This document shows positions 38,278 through 47,319 of a DNA stretch of 64,000 nt, one piece after another. The stretch is from positions 28,414-92,413 of IMG/VR virus record IMGVR_UViG_3300030060_002740. The stretch is one strand, 5' to 3'. Below the pieces are notes generated by a model. The model did no database searches and was not told the DNA's origin. It saw only the letters and a list, made by a program, of their open reading frames with translations. Origin of the DNA: a virus. How positions within the stretch are numbered: position 1 is the first letter of the stretch; every line of letters begins with the position of its first letter. Both the position numbers and the translations under genes were made by a program.

Positions 38278-38712
38278 ATGGCTTATATTAGATTGAAAGA
38301 ACACAGAACAAGAGGCGATATAGAGATACAAGGCGCAGGTGAAACGGTATATTCTGTCAACGAAATACCTGTTGAGATACCTGCAAGAATTGCTGCACTT
38401 TACTTGGGTGACGAGCAAATGATTGTAGAGTTTATTGATAGCGATAAGAAAGATATCAAGAGTATGCCTGAAAATAGATTGGTTTCTATTAGAAACCATT
38501 TGGGTTTAGATGAGGGTGCAGATGTTTTGAACGTCCTATATCCTAAGAAAGCAAGAACTACTGTTAAGAAGAAAGTTGAGGAGGTTGTTGAAACTGTTAC
38601 TGAAACCGTTGTTGAAACAGTTATACCAGAAAAGAAAACACCTGCTCCTAAGAAAGCAACAACCAAAAAAGAACCTGCTAAGAAAACAACCACTAAGAAG
38701 GAAGTGGAATGA
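38278..38712 (+). CDS. Small protein with histone-H1-like Lys/Ala tail, 144 aa
   Basis: First 95 residues form a compact domain (MAYIRLKEHRTRGDIEIQGA, SVNEIPVEIPARIAALYLGD). The rest alternates Val/Glu/Thr repeats (EEVVETVTETVVETVI) and a Lys/Pro/Thr tail (PKKATTKKEPAKKTTTKKEV), resembling histone H1-like tails. GAGG precedes the ATG. It could be a head-completion or DNA-contacting protein. Family not recognised. Confidence 0.65.
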   Translation: MAYIRLKEHRTRGDIEIQGAGETVYSVNEIPVEIPARIAALYLGDEQMIVEFIDSDKKDIKSMPENRLVSIRNHLGLDEGADVLNVLYPKKARTTVKKKVEEVVETVTETVVETVIPEKKTPAPKKATTKKEPAKKTTTKKEVE

Positions 38713-38993
38713 TGGTAGGAGGAGTAGCGGGTAGTCCAGTTAGAACCGCTAGTGCAGTGTTAAATGTAGGTAACTGTAAATTGAACAGTGTTCATTTTAC
38801 TTCTACTGGAACTGCAACTCTAAAAATATACGACCACAATAGCACAACTGTTGGTTCTGCTGATGAGGTCGCACGTCTAATTTTAACCGCTAATACAACA
38901 ACTGAGTTCGATTTGCATGGGAGAGCAATGGGAACAGGTATTACGGCAATATTAAGTGGTACAGGGGGAGCGTACTCTTGCACATGGAGTTGA
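38709..38993 (+). CDS. Small beta-rich protein, 94 aa, decoration-protein-like
   Basis: MMVGGVAGSPVRTASAVLNV then NSVHFTSTGTATLKIYDHNS and LTANTTTEFDLHGRAMGTGI: alternating beta strands with small residues, the style of phage head decoration or tail-fibre knob proteins. It overlaps the previous gene by four bases. Assignment as decoration protein is from position and fold impression only. Confidence 0.55.
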   Translation: MMVGGVAGSPVRTASAVLNVGNCKLNSVHFTSTGTATLKIYDHNSTTVGSADEVARLILTANTTTEFDLHGRAMGTGITAILSGTGGAYSCTWS

Positions 38994-38997
38994 TTGC

Positions 38998-39408
38998 TTG
39001 CCGGTTATAGACACAGATACACGCTTAATAATGACTATGCTCTTTGTTGGAGCAGTAAGTGGATTGAACATTTACGTATACGCCTTAGTGGGAGTTTCCT
39101 TCCCATATGGCGGAGTGGCCCATGCAGTGTTATTCGGAGTTAGCACTGTCGGTGGGATAATGATATTGAAAGTAGTATTAGATTTAATTGCCAATGACTT
39201 CATAGAGGAGTTCTTACTAAAGAGAAGAATAGATTCTTATTGGAATAGAAAGGCAAACGATGAAGAAAACAGAAAGAGGGTCAGAGAGTCCTTACTTCAA
39301 TTCCAACAGGCATATTATCAGAACCAACAGATGCAACAGAATGTTGTGGTTCAGCCAGTGAACGACAATACTCTAAGCCCTACTTTCTTGACACAGTTCC
39401 AAGAGTGA
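38998..39408 (+). CDS. Membrane protein with two transmembrane helices, 136 aa
   Basis: Two clear hydrophobic spans: LIMTMLFVGAVSGLNIYVYA with LVGVSFPYGG, and AVLFGVSTVGGIMILKVVLD. A charged cytoplasm-like tail follows (EEFLLKRRIDSYWNRKANDE) and a Gln-rich end. Start placed at TTG 38998 with GGAG eight bases upstream; an ATG ten codons on is possible. Next to another membrane protein and a Ras-like GTPase, suggesting a membrane-linked unit. Confidence 0.65.
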   Translation: MPVIDTDTRLIMTMLFVGAVSGLNIYVYALVGVSFPYGGVAHAVLFGVSTVGGIMILKVVLDLIANDFIEEFLLKRRIDSYWNRKANDEENRKRVRESLLQFQQAYYQNQQMQQNVVVQPVNDNTLSPTFLTQFQE

Positions 39409-39417
39409 GGTTAGTGC

Positions 39418-39645
39418 ATGGTCGGAGAAATCCTAATGGGGTTCGATGAATCCACATTAGCATATGACTTACAAAGAGCGCATTCTGCTGATATTTGGTT
39501 TCTAAGAGCAAGGTTCTACATTTGGGGAGCATTGGCTTCTGTCGGAACTTTTCTAATAGGCCATGCTTTGCCGATGTTCGGTGTTAATCTATACTCTATC
39601 TTTTGGGATGGGTTTGTCTCTCTTTGGAATCACTTATGGGGGTGA
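39418..39645 (+). CDS. Small membrane protein, 75 aa
   Basis: A central hydrophobic span FYIWGALASVGTFLIGHALP and a second amphipathic C-terminal segment VNLYSIFWDGFVSLWNHLWG rich in Trp. Placed between the two-helix membrane protein and the GTPase with six-base spacing. Possible holin-like or virion-membrane role; nothing in the sequence decides. Confidence 0.65.
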   Translation: MVGEILMGFDESTLAYDLQRAHSADIWFLRARFYIWGALASVGTFLIGHALPMFGVNLYSIFWDGFVSLWNHLWG

Positions 39646-39651
39646 AGCCTA

Positions 39652-40350
39652 ATGTCCGTGATGACGGGCTTTGCCATACTCATAGTTGAGGCTATGAACA
39701 AAATGTATCAACGGCTTCACTCTATACCGTTTGGGGTGTATGGTGCAAGCAAAGTAGGTAAAACAACATTACACCACCAATTGAGAACAAGAGGGGAAGT
39801 CCCTGCTATTACTGATAGAACAGTTGGTTTGCATCGAGCCACAAGAAAGTATGTCAAACTTGACGGTGATGCTCACACAATAAAATCAGCAGATGTTGGA
39901 GGAGAAACGGTTTATTGGAACGAATGGTTAGAAGACATGCGTGGTCGTCATGTAAAATACATTATTTTTATGATAGATGATAGACATATGGATAAGCACT
40001 ATGATATAGAACAACAACTATGTTGGACATTTTTAGTTGATACTATTTGTTCATCCTATTGGAATGTGAACGGAGTTAGCACTATTGGTGGATTGATGGG
40101 GAAGAAAAGAAAAAAGAAACCTCATGATTACCCAATAGCAGTATCTATTTGGGCCAACAAATATGACTTGTGGAAAGACAAATATGATTACAATGGAGAT
40201 ATGGATAAACACCCTATATTTGAATCATTTAAACCGGGTATGCAAAAGTTGAATGATAAGGGAATACCATGCCATAAGTATATTGTAAGTGCTAAATCTG
40301 ATTCGGAGATGGTATATAGGGGAATCCTAACAATCATAAAGGACTACTGA
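39652..40350 (+). CDS. Ras/Arf-like small GTPase
   Basis: All core G motifs are present in order: G1 GASKVGKTTL (31-40), a switch-like TDRTVGLH (55-61), G3 DVGGE (81-85), G4 NKYD (169-172) and G5 VSAK (212-215). DVGGE is the Arf/SRbeta/Rag-like form of DxxG. Length 232 fits, with a basic insertion KKRKKK near 151-156. The N-terminal 20 residues are hydrophobic/amphipathic. It would bind GTP and switch conformation; partners are probably the adjacent membrane proteins or the next gene. I do not know of a standard head-tail role for such a GTPase in tailed viruses. Confidence 0.85.
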   Translation: MSVMTGFAILIVEAMNKMYQRLHSIPFGVYGASKVGKTTLHHQLRTRGEVPAITDRTVGLHRATRKYVKLDGDAHTIKSADVGGETVYWNEWLEDMRGRHVKYIIFMIDDRHMDKHYDIEQQLCWTFLVDTICSSYWNVNGVSTIGGLMGKKRKKKPHDYPIAVSIWANKYDLWKDKYDYNGDMDKHPIFESFKPGMQKLNDKGIPCHKYIVSAKSDSEMVYRGILTIIKDY

Positions 40351-40362
40351 GGGAGGGATACC

Positions 40363-41037
40363 ATGTCTATGCAATTTCAGCCACCTAGTTTAATTGGCGC
40401 ACAGTCAGCAAATACAGGAATGAACCCATTCCTTGACAGACTCTCTGCTGCAAGAGCGGCAGGTTCAGTCATGCTTTATGAGTACAAAAGTGTTAAGCCA
40501 AAAAAACAATTGAAAGAAATAACTAAGGTTTTGATGCCCGAAAAGAAAAAATTGTTAGGAATAAAATACGGGTTCAAATACAACATAAAAGATAGATGTG
40601 TAGTATGTGGAACACAGAAGAATTGGGAAGCAGGGGACACAATGAGGCCACCCCTTCCTTTACATAAAGTGCGTAAAGGATACCCGATGAGAGGAACATA
40701 TTGTGAGAAACACGCTCAGATACATAGGCAGTATGAAATGTTAGAGCAACAAATGTTAGCAGAGGAACATGGTCTTTCTTTTAGTGCTTATATTCCATCG
40801 GCAAGAAGTTTGAATCCTCTAGCAAGTGGCCCTATGACTAGTCTAAAACAGGGAGATATTACTTCTTTAACATCATTAGGTTGGACTATCAAACCTCCTA
40901 TTGCTTTAGTAGAAACTAAAGAAGAAGAATTGTTCAGATTAATCATAGAAACTAATGGAATCAATAGTAGGATGAAAACTCTATTAGCCGAAGGCACTAG
41001 GGTATCATCAACACAAGACGAGGAGGATGTAGAGTAA
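40363..41037 (+). CDS. Zinc-binding hypothetical protein, 224 aa
   Basis: Pro/Gly-rich N terminus, basic segment KSVKPKKQLKEITKVLMPEK, then a zinc site DRCVVCGTQKNW with TYCEKHAQIHRQY about 40 residues later (C-x-x-C and C-x-x-H). Helical C terminus. It directly follows the GTPase and overlaps the next gene by one base, so it may belong to the GTPase unit. Confidence 0.65.
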   Translation: MSMQFQPPSLIGAQSANTGMNPFLDRLSAARAAGSVMLYEYKSVKPKKQLKEITKVLMPEKKKLLGIKYGFKYNIKDRCVVCGTQKNWEAGDTMRPPLPLHKVRKGYPMRGTYCEKHAQIHRQYEMLEQQMLAEEHGLSFSAYIPSARSLNPLASGPMTSLKQGDITSLTSLGWTIKPPIALVETKEEELFRLIIETNGINSRMKTLLAEGTRVSSTQDEEDVE

Positions 41038-41735
41038 TGGGATTATTTGGAACAAGTAACAGTTCGTTGTCTACTCAAATACAAGGACAACAACAAACTA
41101 ACTTCAAAGCCATGAATAATCTATTGACACTACAAGAAAATCACGTAGAGGATTTCTTTCAGTATCATGGAGAAGCATTTTTGGGTGCTTTGGAGAAGTT
41201 AATTGAGGATGTGGTAACACGTTCAGTAAGTCAAATGTTAACTAAGTTAGAGTTTAATCAGAGTTCAAGTGGTAATCTAACAATCGCTCCTGAAGCACTT
41301 ACTGAGTTTACGTCAATAACCCAAGAAAATATTGATTTGGATTTGGCTAATCTTTTGGCTACCGCAATAAATAGTGAAGTTGTTATGCAAAGGAGAATGG
41401 CTAAACAACAGTATCTTGAAGCACAAGGGTTCTCCTCTCCTTCTCAACCACAACCTACAACAACTCCAATGGGTATGAATCCAAATGGATTAGACCCATC
41501 ACAGATACAAGGTGCTAATATGGCAGTTGGAATGAATAACACCATGATGCAACAACAAATGGCTTTCAATAACCAATCAGGATATCCTGTTCCTCCTTCT
41601 GGATATGACAGTATGAACAATCCATATTGGATTGACCCCGCAACAGGCCAACCAACATACAGTCCACCGCAGAGTGGATTAGGTATAGCATCAGGACTCG
41701 GAAAAGCAGTTGCATGGGCTAAGTGGTTAGCATAG
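41037..41735 (+). CDS. Hypothetical protein with Gln/Pro-rich tail, 232 aa
   Basis: Helical N-terminal half (LLTLQENHVEDFFQYHGEAF, VVTRSVSQMLTKLEFNQ), then a low-complexity Met/Gln/Pro/Gly region (QPQPTTTPMGMNPNGLDPSQ) and an end SGLGKAVAWAKWLA. Looks like a structural adaptor or virion protein. Follows the GTPase block with a one-base stop/start overlap. Confidence 0.6.
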   Translation: MGLFGTSNSSLSTQIQGQQQTNFKAMNNLLTLQENHVEDFFQYHGEAFLGALEKLIEDVVTRSVSQMLTKLEFNQSSSGNLTIAPEALTEFTSITQENIDLDLANLLATAINSEVVMQRRMAKQQYLEAQGFSSPSQPQPTTTPMGMNPNGLDPSQIQGANMAVGMNNTMMQQQMAFNNQSGYPVPPSGYDSMNNPYWIDPATGQPTYSPPQSGLGIASGLGKAVAWAKWLA

Positions 41736-41750
41736 GATGGGGTCTGATGG

Positions 41751-43874
41751 ATGGCGGAGATAAAAGTAACAAGTAGGGTTGTTGACGGGTTAAAAGTAGG
41801 ATTTATTCTCAAACCCGAAAAGAAAAAACAATCTGTTGATGACTTGTTTAGTGATGATGAGTTATTCAGAACTCTTACTGCTTTTATCTTCAATGGTATT
41901 TCTAACACATCACCCATGAAAGGAGTTCGTAGATTAACTAGAAAATTAATCTCACTAGATGATTCTGATTATAGAGGTACAGACTTAGAGTTCAATGAAA
42001 TAGAGTATGAAAAATATCTTGATAACTACTTTACTAAAATAGAGAAAGCACAATTAGATGAATTAGTTGATATGCTTGAGAATATGAATTTCGTTACTAA
42101 CTCAGGTAAAAATCGTGCTTTTTCACAAGGACTTCGTAAAGAGATGGCAAAAGAAAATATTAGACTTTTAGATTTGAGGAACGACTTGAAAGTTAGTAAA
42201 TTACTAGGTAAGAGATACGGTAAAGGATTAGATGAAACTGATGTTGATGATAGTGTAAAAGGTAAGAAGGCTGCTGAGAAAAGAAGAGAGGAAAAATATG
42301 AGCAAAGAAGCAGTAGATTGTTAGGGGCTTTTGATAGAAGTGAACCCGCACTCTATCCATCAATATTAATGAAGCACATTACTATTTCAGGTGGAGTAAT
42401 AACTATTGATACAGAAGAATATTTCAAAGAGATTTTCAAGAAAGAAGGGTATGGAACAATAGGAACAGGCTCATTTCAATTTAATGTAGGCGGAGCATCA
42501 AAATCAACATTTGAAGGTAAGGATGAAGAATCTAAGAAGGAAAAGGATAAGAGATTAGATAGAGAAGGAGAGGAACAAGCATTAGAAGACTTTGGTTCAG
42601 ATATGGAAACTGATGAAGGCATAACTCAAGAAGAAGTAAAAATGCTGACTAAAGCAAATCCTGATGCTATCATTTCTGAAAACTATGGACAACCAGTTGA
42701 CCAATTAGTATCTCTTGTGATTTTAGATGGTGGTAAATATGAATTGTTTGTGTTTGGAGAAAGACAGTCTTTCAGTTCTAATAGTAGAGATGAGAATATG
42801 GAAGATGTTTGGAATGCTATTCAAGACGTAAAGATGCCTGATAAGAAGTCATTACTTGATATTCTTCGCTCACAGAGAAAATCAGTATTGAAAGACACTA
42901 TCCTTTCTTTCATTACTCCAAGAGAAAATAAGATATCCATAGGAACTGCTACTATGACGTTAAAGAGAAAAGAATGGAAAGATGAAGAAGATTTTATTCT
43001 TTGGTTGACCAAAGGAGCAGGTAGTGAGCAAGATAAGAAAGTCGTCACAAAGGCGAGAAAACTTTCTGAACATCTTATGAAGATTGATAATCAGATAGAT
43101 GCTATTGAAAGTAGTTGGAATGAGTATAATACCAATGTTTCTTTTGATAGATTTTTCTCATACTTAATGTCTAAACAAAGAAAGGAAATGGTAGGTTGGC
43201 TTCAAGATTTAATCACAAGCATAAAGGATGACAAGTATAATGTTGATAATCCAATACAACAAGAAACAAAACCTGTCGTAGATGCAGAAGGAAACCCTGT
43301 TTTAGATGAAAGAGGATTTGCAGAGCGAGAGGTTGTAAGAGAGGGGAGGATACAGGTTGAGCAACAGGGTAAGAAAGTTAAATACGAACCAGTATATGAT
43401 AACCATGAAAAACTCATGGGGTTATTATCCACATTAAGAAAACAATTGCGTAATAGTAAGATAACAGAGGGACTTAACGTTGGTCAGTTCTTTTTACAAG
43501 AAGGAAAGAGAGAGGACTTAATCTTGGAAGAACTACAAAAAGATGTATTAGACGCTCTAAAAGGACAAGGAGACTTTCAGACTTACAAGGATGAGGAAAC
43601 AGGAGAGTCTACTGAATTTAGAATGACTACAAACAAATACGTTCCAATAATCAAATACACATCAAATGCTCCTAAGAAAATGGTGATTGATACTAAGTTA
43701 GACGGAATATCAAGTAGAGAGTTCAAGCGCGGAAGATTCAGTGAATCAAGAGTCAGAGCAACTGATAAACAGAAGGAAGAAAGAGCAGGTAAAGGGGATA
43801 AGAATGACCCTGAAGAATTACAACTTGTTTATAATGAATATATGGCTTTGAAGGAATTAATAGGAAGTGTATGA
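41751..43874 (+). CDS. Large helical hypothetical protein, 707 aa
   Basis: MAEIKVTSRVVDGLKVGFIL at the start, then charged helical regions resembling those of the 599-, 609- and 928-residue head-region proteins, with a conserved-looking ITISGGVITIDTEEYFKEIF segment and a globular part near ENYGQPVDQLVSLVILDGGK. No Trp motif. Position before the connector proteins suggests head or neck. Family not recognised. Confidence 0.6.
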   Translation: MAEIKVTSRVVDGLKVGFILKPEKKKQSVDDLFSDDELFRTLTAFIFNGISNTSPMKGVRRLTRKLISLDDSDYRGTDLEFNEIEYEKYLDNYFTKIEKAQLDELVDMLENMNFVTNSGKNRAFSQGLRKEMAKENIRLLDLRNDLKVSKLLGKRYGKGLDETDVDDSVKGKKAAEKRREEKYEQRSSRLLGAFDRSEPALYPSILMKHITISGGVITIDTEEYFKEIFKKEGYGTIGTGSFQFNVGGASKSTFEGKDEESKKEKDKRLDREGEEQALEDFGSDMETDEGITQEEVKMLTKANPDAIISENYGQPVDQLVSLVILDGGKYELFVFGERQSFSSNSRDENMEDVWNAIQDVKMPDKKSLLDILRSQRKSVLKDTILSFITPRENKISIGTATMTLKRKEWKDEEDFILWLTKGAGSEQDKKVVTKARKLSEHLMKIDNQIDAIESSWNEYNTNVSFDRFFSYLMSKQRKEMVGWLQDLITSIKDDKYNVDNPIQQETKPVVDAEGNPVLDERGFAEREVVREGRIQVEQQGKKVKYEPVYDNHEKLMGLLSTLRKQLRNSKITEGLNVGQFFLQEGKREDLILEELQKDVLDALKGQGDFQTYKDEETGESTEFRMTTNKYVPIIKYTSNAPKKMVIDTKLDGISSREFKRGRFSESRVRATDKQKEERAGKGDKNDPEELQLVYNEYMALKELIGSV

Positions 43875-43875
43875 A

Positions 43876-44949
43876 ATGAGTAAGGTTCGTTCTCCAAGTG
43901 ATTTTACAGATATTAACGTGAACTACGCAATAGGAAATGGACATTATACCACACATACAGATGTTTCTAATCTCTTGCAAATAAGTGCCTTCAGTGATAC
44001 TACTACTCCTACTAGAGCGGAAGTAGGTAAGATAATCAAGAGAGTAGAGGAAAAGATTGATGATAGCATAAAACAATCTTACAGGCCAATAATACATCAT
44101 GAGGAGTTCTATTCTTTTGATGGATGGAATAAGGGTTCATACCCTGTTCAGCCTTATCGTGATTATGTAGGTTTTATTCAACTATCACAACCCAAGATTC
44201 AGAAGTTAGTTCGGCTAGAAGTATGGCAAGGTGATAGGTATATTGACTTGGCATCTGCAACTGCTAGGCTAACCCTACCAACTTCTGTTACTAATAGTGC
44301 ATGGACAATATCTCTCACTGCCGGAACTTACACTTTCAATCTCGTAGAGGGAACTCACTTCTATGATAACTTTGGTTCAAGCACAACCGCAAGTCAACTG
44401 TCTGATGCAATCAATGAGAGATTCCCCGCAAAGACTGCTAGGTTTACGGGAGAAACTGCTCGTAAGACTTTGAAGGACACCACTAATACGGTGAGCATAT
44501 CTGATTTCTTCTATGCAACAGTTGATTCTGAGAATGGAGATACCGTTGTAATATCCTCATTACTATTGGGTAATGATGGTTCAAGTTGTAATATAACATC
44601 CACATTCGGGACTATTGAATCATTTACTGGTAATCAGGACTCAGGAAGAACAAGAGACTTTTGGCAGATGAAAAAAGAGGGTAAGATATTCTTCTATCAA
44701 GAGTACCCTCATGTTACTAATCATTCAATCAGAGTTGCATATGTTGCGGGTGATGGTAGAGTACCTGCACCAATACATGAGGCAGCGACTAAGTTTGTGG
44801 CGGCAGAAGTAATACGACATGATGATAACTCAATCATGATTGCTGAAACAGAATCAAATATAGATTTGAAAACTAAGCATGATATTCTTCTTGAGGAAGC
44901 AAATAAGATAATTGACGGCAAGAAAAACATAATCCATTTCATAACGTGA
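43876..44949 (+). CDS. Head-tail connector-type protein, 357 aa
   Basis: Start at ATG 43876 (MSKVRSPSDFTDINVNYAIG) with AGGAAG upstream. The helix RAEVGKIIKRVEEKIDDSIK and the end HEAATKFVAAEVIRHDDNSI with EEANKIIDGK resemble the helical core of HK97 gp6/SPP1 gp15-type adaptors. In between is a beta domain with TYTFNLVEGTHFYDNFGSST. Followed by two short genes in the usual neck-gene order. Moderate confidence. Confidence 0.65.
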   Translation: MSKVRSPSDFTDINVNYAIGNGHYTTHTDVSNLLQISAFSDTTTPTRAEVGKIIKRVEEKIDDSIKQSYRPIIHHEEFYSFDGWNKGSYPVQPYRDYVGFIQLSQPKIQKLVRLEVWQGDRYIDLASATARLTLPTSVTNSAWTISLTAGTYTFNLVEGTHFYDNFGSSTTASQLSDAINERFPAKTARFTGETARKTLKDTTNTVSISDFFYATVDSENGDTVVISSLLLGNDGSSCNITSTFGTIESFTGNQDSGRTRDFWQMKKEGKIFFYQEYPHVTNHSIRVAYVAGDGRVPAPIHEAATKFVAAEVIRHDDNSIMIAETESNIDLKTKHDILLEEANKIIDGKKNIIHFIT

Positions 44950-44953
44950 TACT

Positions 44954-45142
44954 ATGGCGAACCTAATTTCTACCTTTAATGAGATTCTAAAAAGGGAACA
45001 GGAAAGGAATGAGATACTAAACGAAGTAGGTTTAGCAGGGTTTTCTCTAAGCGATGATGAAGTATTCAAACACGCAGTAGAAGCCTTTGTGGACAAAGTA
45101 AGAGAGCAAGCAGTGGAGGCGGCGTATGGCAGAACTCCTTGA
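44954..45142 (+). CDS. Small helical neck-region protein, 62 aa
   Basis: MANLISTFNEILKREQERNE then VFKHAVEAFVDKVREQAVEA. Two helices. The N-terminal F-N-E-I-L-K-R resembles the Trp motif without its Trp. Overlaps the next gene by 17 bases. Function unknown. Confidence 0.6.
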   Translation: MANLISTFNEILKREQERNEILNEVGLAGFSLSDDEVFKHAVEAFVDKVREQAVEAAYGRTP

Positions 45143-45659
45143 TGAAGTTACATTCGTGAAAAGACTTCTTTCTGATAATTGGAGTGCCTCTGCTTTATCA
45201 CTATACAACAGTGGCAAGATAGCAACTAACCTCCCTGTTCCTAAAATCATAGATGTTCGCTCGATTGAGCCACAAGAAGGGAGAAGGGTAGATGTAGACT
45301 CAAACAATGTGATTGTCATCTTTGAAGATAGTTCCTCCACCACATATCCTACTATTGATTATGCTGTTAGAAACGAGACATTTACCTTTACGGTACACAT
45401 ACGAGTATTGCATAGAAGGGACTTTCCCGACAATACAACTTCAAGAGATAGGCTCAGAATACTATATCGAATCGTGCGACACATTCTTGAGACAAACTCT
45501 CTTAGCCCGACCATAACGACTACAACGGGAGGCTCAACTTACACTGATAGTGCAGAGGTAATCAAACTAACAAGTAGAAGTGAAGCCAATGATAGAAAGA
45601 AAAGGTTATTGGGCTACAAACTAAGCGTAGAGATGAAGAGAATGGGGAGAAGCATATGA
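45126..45659 (+). CDS. Tail completion/terminator-type protein, 177 aa
   Basis: Alternating strand/helix pattern with FTFTVHIRVLHRRDFPDNTT, RLRILYRIVRHILETNSLSP and a last strand KRLLGYKLSVEMKRMG, as in gpU/gp17-like tail terminators (helix then a beta sheet describing tail-ring contacts). Sits between the connector and the tail tube gene. The ATGA overlap couples it to the tube protein. Confidence 0.6.
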   Translation: MAELLDEVTFVKRLLSDNWSASALSLYNSGKIATNLPVPKIIDVRSIEPQEGRRVDVDSNNVIVIFEDSSSTTYPTIDYAVRNETFTFTVHIRVLHRRDFPDNTTSRDRLRILYRIVRHILETNSLSPTITTTTGGSTYTDSAEVIKLTSRSEANDRKKRLLGYKLSVEMKRMGRSI

Positions 45660-47227
45660 CGACAACCGCAATATTGACTGATGAGGTGTTTACCGGAGCA
45701 GGTTCATCTGCTACGATGATACCTGAATGCGACATACACTTGCCCTCTTGCGACCTTTCCTCTGTTTTCTCAGTTGTTGATATTGAGAGTGCATCTACCG
45801 AATCAGTAGCGATGCACTTAGTTCCCAATCTATATGTTGGTTGTATGGCTAAAGTGGTTAATGCAACAAGTGCCTCTTTTAACGGAACATACATGATAAA
45901 GAGCAACACGATAAACTCAATCACATTTGGAGAGGATGTTGGAGATGCTGCCAATGACGATATTACAATTACAATACAGGCATTTGGTGCGCCATCACCT
46001 GCACCCAATGTGATATCAGGAAAGCCTACGTTGTTGGCTGATAACTGGTTAGGCTTAGTCAATACAATTACTCCTCCATCAGTTGAGGTTGAAGTGGGAC
46101 AACTAAATCTCGCATTGGGAGGAAGCAGAAACTTCGGATACCAATTCAAGAAGGGAGAAACCGTCAGTGGTGGTTCTCTTGATATCTCAATGAATAATGG
46201 TTCATGGCTTTACTATGTCTTAGGAGATTACACTGTATCTAATGGTTCAGGTGGAGGTGGAACTTTACACTCATTAGGTGGAAGTGGAAGCCTATCAGGA
46301 AATGGAGTAGCATTAGATACTACTGCTGACAGACTGGTTAGAGTTATTGGTGGTAAAGAGTATCCACCATCATCAAGCATAGGAAACTTACAAATGGTCA
46401 CAGAGAATACTGGTGGGTACTTTGTCTACAACTTCACTGAAAATAATGGAGATTCATTGCCTTCATTCGCATTGGAACTGGCTTATGAGAAAACAGGATT
46501 AGCAGATGCAAATTACTACGTTGGTTCGGAGGGAACATCAACTGATGCTACTACAAAGCCAATCAAGGATATCTATGCAAAGGTATTCACTGGATGTCAA
46601 GTAAACAGTATGACCATGAACTTTGAAGAAGGTCAAGAGTTGAAGACAAGTTTAGACTTGGTTACAAGAAGGGCATTTGATGCACCAATAGATTACACTC
46701 CAAGAAGAAGAGTTCGCACAAACACTTCTCTATTCAACTACCATTCTGATGATACTAACAACAGACCATACCTTTTCTCAGGTGGTCTGATACAGTTGTA
46801 TGGTCAGACTATTGCAAGAGTAAAGTCAGGAAGTTTGACTATTGCTAATAACATAGCCCCTCAGAGATTCATAGGACAGTCCTCAAGGCAAGTCATGTCT
46901 GCCCATATTCCGGCACAAAGAACATATGATATCTCTCTAACACTATTAATTACAGACTCAACAGTTTGGGATGAACTCAGAAAGGAAGGAGAGTCATTAG
47001 GAACAGGTCAAAGGCTCACCCTAAAGTTTGCAAAAGATTTGGACAATGCCACTGTTGATGATTTCATTGAGTTGAAGTTCAATGACTATCTAACCCAAAG
47101 CGTAAACATACCGTTCCCCGAAGACAAAGGGCCAGTAGAGGTAGAAGTTACCTTATCGGCAAGGACTTTGGAAAGTGCAACATATCAAGGAGATTGGAAG
47201 ATACTACAATCTGCGTCAGGAGTATAG
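45656..47227 (+). CDS. Major tail tube protein candidate, 523 aa
   Basis: Beta-rich protein directly before the chaperone and tape-measure genes. Features such as FKKGETVSGGSLDISMNNGS, SMTMNFEEGQELKTSLDLVT and DDFIELKFNDYLTQSVNIPF followed by GPVEVEVTLSA are typical of long-tailed phage tube proteins. At 523 residues it is larger than usual, with an added N-terminal domain (1-150) and Gly/Ser-rich inserts. No sheath gene is visible, so a non-contractile tail is likely. Confidence 0.7.
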   Translation: MTTTAILTDEVFTGAGSSATMIPECDIHLPSCDLSSVFSVVDIESASTESVAMHLVPNLYVGCMAKVVNATSASFNGTYMIKSNTINSITFGEDVGDAANDDITITIQAFGAPSPAPNVISGKPTLLADNWLGLVNTITPPSVEVEVGQLNLALGGSRNFGYQFKKGETVSGGSLDISMNNGSWLYYVLGDYTVSNGSGGGGTLHSLGGSGSLSGNGVALDTTADRLVRVIGGKEYPPSSSIGNLQMVTENTGGYFVYNFTENNGDSLPSFALELAYEKTGLADANYYVGSEGTSTDATTKPIKDIYAKVFTGCQVNSMTMNFEEGQELKTSLDLVTRRAFDAPIDYTPRRRVRTNTSLFNYHSDDTNNRPYLFSGGLIQLYGQTIARVKSGSLTIANNIAPQRFIGQSSRQVMSAHIPAQRTYDISLTLLITDSTVWDELRKEGESLGTGQRLTLKFAKDLDNATVDDFIELKFNDYLTQSVNIPFPEDKGPVEVEVTLSARTLESATYQGDWKILQSASGV

Positions 47228-47254
47228 GGGGATTTCTAAAGTAAATAGAATCCC
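47227..47254 (+). terminator. Hairpin directly after the tail tube gene
   Basis: GGGATT (47229-47234) and AATCCC (47249-47254), extendable through ATAG/CTAT with one mismatch, enclose a 14-base loop. It begins at the stop codon of the tube gene. Together with the next element it marks an operon boundary. Confidence 0.5.
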
Positions 47255-47274
47255 TATACAGTTCATACATTCCA

Positions 47275-47300
47275 CCAACATTGTTTGTTTGTTGGTTTTT
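47275..47300 (+). terminator. Stem-loop with T-run
   Basis: CCAAC (47275-47279) and GTTGG (47291-47295) followed by TTTTT. This is the most terminator-like structure in the window and separates the tube gene from the tail chaperone gene. An outer CCACC/GGTGG pairing (47272-47276 with 47306-47310) would sequester the next gene's AGGTGG ribosome-binding site, hinting at translational control. Confidence 0.6.
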
Positions 47301-47319
47301 AGTTAGGTGGAAAGACATT

